Shown here: positions 6,565 to 9,410 of the stretch, one piece after another
Numbering within the stretch: the first letter of the stretch is position 1
Layout: the number at the start of each line of letters is the position of its first letter
Assembly (NCBI GenBank): GCA_023265735.1
Contig: JAHFSN010000047.1
Location: forward strand, 1 to 9,410
DNA from: Spirochaetaceae bacterium
Lineage (GTDB): Bacteria; Spirochaetota; Spirochaetia; JABEVK01
Direction of reading: 5' to 3'
DNA: 9,410 bases
The notes under the pieces: generated by a model
Seen by the model: the letters and a program-made list of their open reading frames with translations, nothing else
What the model was told of the DNA's origin: nothing
Databases searched by the model: none
Made by a program: the position numbers and the translations under genes

Positions 6565-6666
6565 GATCTCGGCCTTTTGGCGTCGCCTCGGTCGCGTGCG
6601 GTGCTCGGCGTACATGCAGTACGCCTGTGCTCCGTGCGCTTCCTCGACTTTGCCAAAAGACCGATC
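6565..6666 (+). repeat. 102-nt palindromic intergenic repeat, copy 2
   Basis: It begins at the base after the ilvE stop. Outer arms TTTTGGC (6575-6581) and GCCAAAA (6652-6658) are extended by GATC-type ends. The middle stem is 6595-6601 with 6632-6638, with two G-T wobbles. The central stem is GGCGTAC/GTACGCC (6607-6613 and 6619-6625) with loop ATGCA. Relative to copy 1, pairs 6574-6659 (C-G against G-C), 6595-6638 (C-G against T-A) and 6612-6620 (A-T against G-C) all change on both sides and keep pairing. No T-run follows the stem. Confidence 0.9.
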
Positions 6667-6687
6667 TCCGTCGGCTTGCCTTTGTCA

Positions 6688-6707
6688 CGAGGTCGCTTCG
6701 CTCCTCG
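6688..6707 (+). repeat. Hairpin with TCGCTTCGCT loop, first after copy 2
   Basis: CGAGG (6688-6692), loop TCGCTTCGCT (6693-6702), CCTCG (6703-6707): a perfect 5-bp stem around the shared decamer. It occupies the position of the proximal TCGCTTCGCT motif of copy 1. Confidence 0.7.
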
Positions 6708-6710
6708 GGA

Positions 6711-6730
6711 GGACGTCGCTTCGCTCGTCC
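6711..6730 (+). repeat. Hairpin with TCGCTTCGCT loop, second after copy 2
   Basis: GGACG (6711-6715), the same loop TCGCTTCGCT (6716-6725), CGTCC (6726-6730). Stem sequence differs from the hairpin at 6688 while the loop is identical. It ends 9 nt from the end of the mhqO-like gene. Confidence 0.7.
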
Positions 6731-6744
6731 CTTAGTCCCTTAGT
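6729..6744. repeat. 8-bp tandem duplication across the mhqO-like stop
   Basis: CCCTTAGT occurs twice head to tail, at 6729-6736 and 6737-6744. The second copy contains the TAA stop of the minus-strand gene (6742-6740). This may be a replication slip or a footprint at the edge of the repeat region. Confidence 0.5.
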
Positions 6745-7681
6745 CGATCGGTTTGAGGTTGGCGACGATGGAATCCCGGTGGGGTTCCAGGAACGGCGCC
6801 AGGACGACCTTTTCTCCCAGGGTGGCCGGGTCCTCGTCGACTCCAAAGCCGGGCCCGTCGGTGGCAATCTCAAAGAGGATGCCGTTGGGCTCCCGGAAGT
6901 AGAGGCTCCGGAACCAGTGCCTGTCCACCTTGCCGCTGTTCCGGATGCCCCAGCGGTTCAGGGCGTCGGCCCAGGCGTCGTAGTCGGCGTCGAGGGACCG
7001 AAAGGCCACGTGGTGGACGCCGCCGGCGCCTCCCCGGGCTTGCGGCAGGCTGGGCTGGACGGCCACGTGAACTTCGGCTCCCGGGCCGCCTTCGCCCATT
7101 TCGTAGACGTGGACCTGGTCCTTGGCCGACTCGGGATGGGGGTAGGTCCTGACTTCTCTCAGGCCGATGGTCTCGAGGATCTTGTGGGTGGGTTTGAGTT
7201 CCGGGATCGACAGATGGATGGGACCCAGTCCGCGAATCTGGTACTCGCTGGGGACAGAGCTTCCTGCCCAGGGCTTGGCCTCGCCGATCCCCCCATCGTC
7301 GACCAGGGCCAGACGCTGGCCCTCGGGATCCTCAAAGTCGAGGGTCCGCCGACCGTCCCGTTCCACCACGGGTCCGGCTTTGACGCCGTGGTCGGCCAAA
7401 TGCCGGGTCCAGAAGTCAAAGGCTGGCCCCGCGACCCTAAGCGACGTCTTGCTGATCGACCGGGTTCCCCGGCTTTCGGCCAACACGGGCCAGTCGAAGA
7501 AGGTGAGGTCGGTGCCCGGGGAGCCGACGCTGTCGGCGTAGAACAGGTGCCAGGCGCTCACGTCGTCTTGGTTCACCGAACGCTTCACCAAGCGCATTCC
7601 CAGCACCTTGGTGTAAAACTGATGATTGTCCCTGATCTTCGCCGAAACGGCGGTCAGGTGATGAATACCTTTCAATTCCAT
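6740..7681 (-). CDS. mhqO: Two-domain VOC ring-cleavage dioxygenase (MhqO-like)
   Basis: A 313-residue vicinal oxygen chelate protein with two glyoxalase-like halves. The N-terminal half opens with GIHHLTAV (H7/H8). The C-terminal half starts near GPIHLSIPE and has VHHVAF (H223/H224) and LFEIATD (E271). His and Glu at these places are the metal ligands expected of MhqO/LinE-type hydroquinone dioxygenases, which open the ring of hydroquinones or catechols. Length matches Bacillus MhqO (about 310 aa). ATG 7681 is chosen over 7705 because AGGAG lies 7 nt ahead of it and residue 7 begins the metal site. It overlaps the end of the esterase gene by 10 nt and is last in the MarR-esterase-dioxygenase operon. 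Assignment to MhqO rests on motifs plus operon order; a glyoxalase-family enzyme with another substrate is possible. Confidence 0.88.
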   Translation of the reverse strand: MELKGIHHLTAVSAKIRDNHQFYTKVLGMRLVKRSVNQDDVSAWHLFYADSVGSPGTDLTFFDWPVLAESRGTRSISKTSLRVAGPAFDFWTRHLADHGVKAGPVVERDGRRTLDFEDPEGQRLALVDDGGIGEAKPWAGSSVPSEYQIRGLGPIHLSIPELKPTHKILETIGLREVRTYPHPESAKDQVHVYEMGEGGPGAEVHVAVQPSLPQARGGAGGVHHVAFRSLDADYDAWADALNRWGIRNSGKVDRHWFRSLYFREPNGILFEIATDGPGFGVDEDPATLGEKVVLAPFLEPHRDSIVANLKPID

Positions 7682-8310
7682 GGTTGTTCTCCTTTTCTGA
7701 TCCATTGCGCGGCCGCCTCGACTTCGGGACGGCTCAAGTTGTGGCCACCGGGTGACCAGTGTGTTTCGACCCGGGCCCCCGCTGTCGTCAGCAGTTCGGC
7801 CAAGCGAAGGGTCGAGGCTTCGGGGACGAGGGGGTCCTGGCGCCCCGCGCCGAGGAAGACGGCCGTTCCCTGAAGGTCGGGAAGGGCGTCGGGCTCGAAG
7901 GGCACCATGGGGTGCAACAAGACGGCCCCGGCCAGGATCCCGGCCCGGGAGAGCAGTACGCTGGCCGCGATGTTGGCCCCGTTGGAAAAGCCGATGGCCA
8001 CCACCCGATGGGGGTCGTAGCCGTAGACTTCCGCGGCGTCTTGCACGAACCGGACGAGGTCGCCCGTCCTCATATGCAGATCCTCAAGGTCGAACACGCC
8101 TTCGGCCAGCCGCCGGAAGAACCGGGCGTGACCGTTCTCGCTCACCGGGCCCCGGGGGCTGAGCACGGCGGCTCCCGGGACCAGAGAGCGCCCCAGGTCC
8201 ACGAGGTCGTGCTCTGTCCCCCCTGTCCCGTGGAGGAGGAGGAGGGTGGGGGCCTCGGGGTTCGTCCCCGGGTCCCAGAAGTGAACGTATCCCAAATCTT
8301 TCGCCGTCAT
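7672..8310 (-). CDS. mhqD: Alpha/beta-hydrolase, carboxylesterase/phospholipase family (MhqD-like)
   Basis: A 212-residue cytoplasmic serine hydrolase. The oxyanion-side motif LLLLHGTGG is at 23-31, the nucleophile elbow GFSNGAN gives S109, and the acid and base are D159 (GRQDPLVP) and H190 (GGHNLSRPE). A stretch PRGPVSENGHARFFRR follows the second motif, as in MhqD/YodD-type proteins. MhqD is known as a hydrolase of the hydroquinone-resistance regulon; its exact substrate is not settled and none can be named here. ATG 8310 overlaps the TGA of the MarR gene as ATGA and has GGGAG 5 nt upstream; the in-frame ATG at 8322 lacks such a site. It is the middle gene of a tightly packed three-gene operon. 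Confidence 0.9.
   Translation of the reverse strand: MTAKDLGYVHFWDPGTNPEAPTLLLLHGTGGTEHDLVDLGRSLVPGAAVLSPRGPVSENGHARFFRRLAEGVFDLEDLHMRTGDLVRFVQDAAEVYGYDPHRVVAIGFSNGANIAASVLLSRAGILAGAVLLHPMVPFEPDALPDLQGTAVFLGAGRQDPLVPEASTLRLAELLTTAGARVETHWSPGGHNLSRPEVEAAAQWIRKGEQPWN
7689..7693 (-). promoter_or_regulatory. Shine-Dalgarno AGGAG deciding the mhqO-like start
   Basis: AGGAG on the minus strand lies 7 nt before ATG 7681, inside the end of the esterase gene. The alternative ATG at 7705 has no comparable site. Confidence 0.75.
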
Positions 8311-8732
8311 GATTTCTCCCATTTCCGCAGAAGGCGGATCAGTTCTTGCAGTTCCGAGGGGGACAGAGCTTGAAGGGACCGCGCCAGCAACTCCTCCTGC
8401 TCGGGAAGGGCCCTATCGGCCATCGCCCGGCCCGAGACAGTGAGGAAGAGCCTTTGGGTTCGTCCTTCGGCCCGCCGCTCCAGCCACCCCGTGCCCACCA
8501 GCTTCGTGACGAGCTGGCTGATGTTGCCCTTGGTGACCAGGAGCGCCTCGGCCAGCTCGTTCTGGGTCATTCCCTCGCGGCCCCGGACCCGGGCCAGGAC
8601 GTCAAAGCAGGCGGTGTTGAGGCCCAGGGACCGAAAGTTCTTCTCGCTGGCGTGGTCGACGCTCTGGTAGACCCGGACCAGCCTGGTCCAGGCGGCCACC
8701 GCGGCCTTTCGATGTATGATTGCTTCTGTCAT
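8307..8732 (-). CDS. mhqR: MarR-family transcriptional regulator (MhqR-like)
   Basis: A 141-residue winged-helix regulator, the usual MarR length. The helix-turn-helix spans about 56-79 (MTQNELAEALLVTKGNISQLVTKLV, recognition helix from about 67) and the wing about 83-98 (WLERRAEGRTQRLFLT). Helices at both ends form the dimer. It has one cysteine, C42, in the LNTACFDVL helix, which could react with electrophiles, though MhqR-type sensors may work without it. It leads the operon with the esterase and dioxygenase, the gene set MhqR represses in Bacillus and Staphylococcus, and a perfect 20-bp palindrome sits on its own promoter, so autorepression is likely. The ATG at 8732 has no Shine-Dalgarno and the promoter geometry puts the RNA start on the A of the ATG. 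It lies 56 bp downstream of the transferase gene on the same strand. Confidence 0.92.
   Translation of the reverse strand: MTEAIIHRKAAVAAWTRLVRVYQSVDHASEKNFRSLGLNTACFDVLARVRGREGMTQNELAEALLVTKGNISQLVTKLVGTGWLERRAEGRTQRLFLTVSGRAMADRALPEQEELLARSLQALSPSELQELIRLLRKWEKS
8316..8320 (-). promoter_or_regulatory. Shine-Dalgarno GGGAG deciding the mhqD-like start
   Basis: GGGAG on the minus strand lies within the last codons of the MarR gene, 5 nt before ATG 8310. It favours the ATGA-overlap start over the ATG at 8322. Confidence 0.7.
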
Positions 8733-8736
8733 AAAT

Positions 8737-8756
8737 ATAGTTTAGTACTAAACTAT
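8737..8756. promoter_or_regulatory. 20-bp perfect palindrome, probable MarR operator
   Basis: ATAGTTTAGTACTAAACTAT is a perfect palindrome, AT-rich in a GC-rich region, ending 4 nt before the MarR ATG. It covers the -10 box and most of the spacer. Size, symmetry and position are those of a MarR-dimer site; binding of this regulator is inferred. Confidence 0.85.
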
Positions 8757-8767
8757 CAGAAAGGCAA
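8739..8767 (-). promoter_or_regulatory. Promoter of the mhqR-mhqD-mhqO-like operon
   Basis: On the minus strand, -35 TTGCCT (8767-8762) and -10 TAAACT (8744-8739, 4 of 6) are exactly 17 bp apart. Six nt separate the -10 from ATG 8732, so the RNA should start on the A of the ATG. The operator palindrome overlaps the spacer and -10, so a bound repressor would block polymerase. Confidence 0.6.
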
Positions 8768-8788
8768 GCGCCGTCTGACGGGCGCCCC

Positions 8789-9410
8789 TCACTCCCCAGA
8801 CCAGTCCCCCGTTTCCCAGTCGAGGATCTCTCGCGGGTGGAACCGTCCCTTGTAGGCCATGGTGGCGTTGCCTTGGACCCAGTAACCCAGATAGTACCAG
8901 CCCTTGCCCCGTTCTTGGGCGAGCCGGCATTCGCGGAGCACGCTGTAGATGCCCAGACTCCGGGAGGCAAACTCGTCCGCGTAGACGAAGTAGACCGAGC
9001 TGAGGGCGTCGATCCCCTCGTCGCAGAACCCCAGGGCCGCCAGTCGGCCGTCGACGCGGTACTCGGTCAGGAACGAGGGGACGGCGGGCTCAAAGAATGT
9101 GGAACGGAAATCCTCGGGGTCGGTTTCTTTCTGAAAGCGGTGGAGGCTGTGGTCGCGGTAGAGCTCGTAGTACTCGTCCCGGTATTCCGAGGGGACAACG
9201 GTGAGGGTGACGTCTTCGTTGCGGCGCCACACCCGTCTCTGGCTGGGGCTGAGGGTCAGGGTTCCCGCCTTCAGCCGCACGGGCTGGCAGGCCCGGCAAC
9301 CCGGGCAATCGGGACGGAAGAAGAACGAGCCGAAGTGCCGCCACCCCGCCTCGAGGACCGCCGAGGTTTCTTGGGGGTCCAGGTCGGTGCCGAAGAAGTG
9401 CCTCTGGACG
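8789..9410 (-). CDS. bpt: Aminoacyl-tRNA-protein transferase, Bpt/Ate type (5' partial)
   Basis: The gene runs off the right edge; 206 codons plus the stop are visible, reading in frame from 9409. The family joins leucine or arginine from tRNA to the N-terminus of proteins, marking them for the N-end-rule protease. Visible signatures are FRPDCPGCRACQPVR (cysteines at visible residues 35, 38 and 41), SQRRVWRRN, the central SSVYFVYADEFASRSLGIYSVL block, and GWYYLGYWVQGNATMAYKGRF near the end. With usual lengths of about 235-250 aa, roughly 30-40 N-terminal residues are missing. Bacterial members of this shape are mostly Bpt (Leu to Asp/Glu N-termini), but Arg transfer cannot be excluded from the sequence. 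It is upstream of the MarR operon on the same strand, which has its own promoter. Confidence 0.92.
   Translation of the reverse strand, partial: VQRHFFGTDLDPQETSAVLEAGWRHFGSFFFRPDCPGCRACQPVRLKAGTLTLSPSQRRVWRRNEDVTLTVVPSEYRDEYYELYRDHSLHRFQKETDPEDFRSTFFEPAVPSFLTEYRVDGRLAALGFCDEGIDALSSVYFVYADEFASRSLGIYSVLRECRLAQERGKGWYYLGYWVQGNATMAYKGRFHPREILDWETGDWSGE

Noticed and set aside
6596..7873. Plus-strand open frame of 425 codons starting in repeat copy 2 and running opposite the mhqO-like gene
   Set aside because: It begins with GTG without a Shine-Dalgarno inside the palindrome and then reads antisense to a clear dioxygenase. Copy 1 gives a similar first 25 residues (minus strand from 3929), but that follows from the DNA repeat, whose differences track base pairing.

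Overview
The window is a gene-dense, GC-rich bacterial stretch (roughly two thirds G+C by eye) with short intergenic gaps. No rRNA, tRNA, CRISPR array, insertion sequence or phage gene is visible. Nothing fixes the taxon. The dispersed hairpin repeats, the EAL-YkuI_C protein and the overall gene style would fit a high-GC Gram-negative such as an acidobacterium, but that is a low-confidence guess.

Layout. (1) 1-919 (+): the 3' part of an EAL-domain protein with a YkuI_C-like C-terminal domain. (2) 968-3711 (+): a two-gene, translationally coupled unit, a divergent GH13-like (alpha-amylase fold) protein followed by a YdfG-like short-chain dehydrogenase, with a promoter candidate overlapping the end of the EAL gene. 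(3) 3712-3966: a convergent intergenic region with the first copy of a structured repeat. (4) 3967-5350 (-): a small unrecognised protein, then thioredoxin reductase trxB with its own promoter. (5) 5479-6564 (+): branched-chain aminotransferase ilvE, divergent from the small gene. (6) 6565-6739: a second convergent intergenic region with the second copy of the repeat. (7) 6740-8732 (-): a three-gene operon with stop/start overlaps, a MarR regulator, a carboxylesterase and a two-domain VOC dioxygenase. It matches the MhqR, MhqD and MhqO proteins that handle quinones in Bacillus and Staphylococcus. (8) 8789-9410 (-): the 3' part of an aminoacyl-tRNA-protein transferase (Bpt/Ate type).

The strongest new-looking signal is the pair of intergenic elements at 3859-3960 and 6565-6666. 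Each is 102 nt, and they are 86% identical by hand count. Each folds as a long imperfect palindrome, and three base pairs differ between the copies by compensatory changes. Each lies right after a stop codon between convergent genes, and each is followed by two short hairpins sharing the loop core TCGCTTCGCT. This looks like a dispersed element conserved for its fold.

The second theme is regulation. The mhq-like operon has a perfect 20-bp palindrome over its core promoter, and both that operon and trxB have promoters placed so that the mRNA would start at or within a base of the ATG (leaderless). Quinone detoxification and thioredoxin reductase both belong to thiol and electrophile stress, but a functional link between them here is inference.
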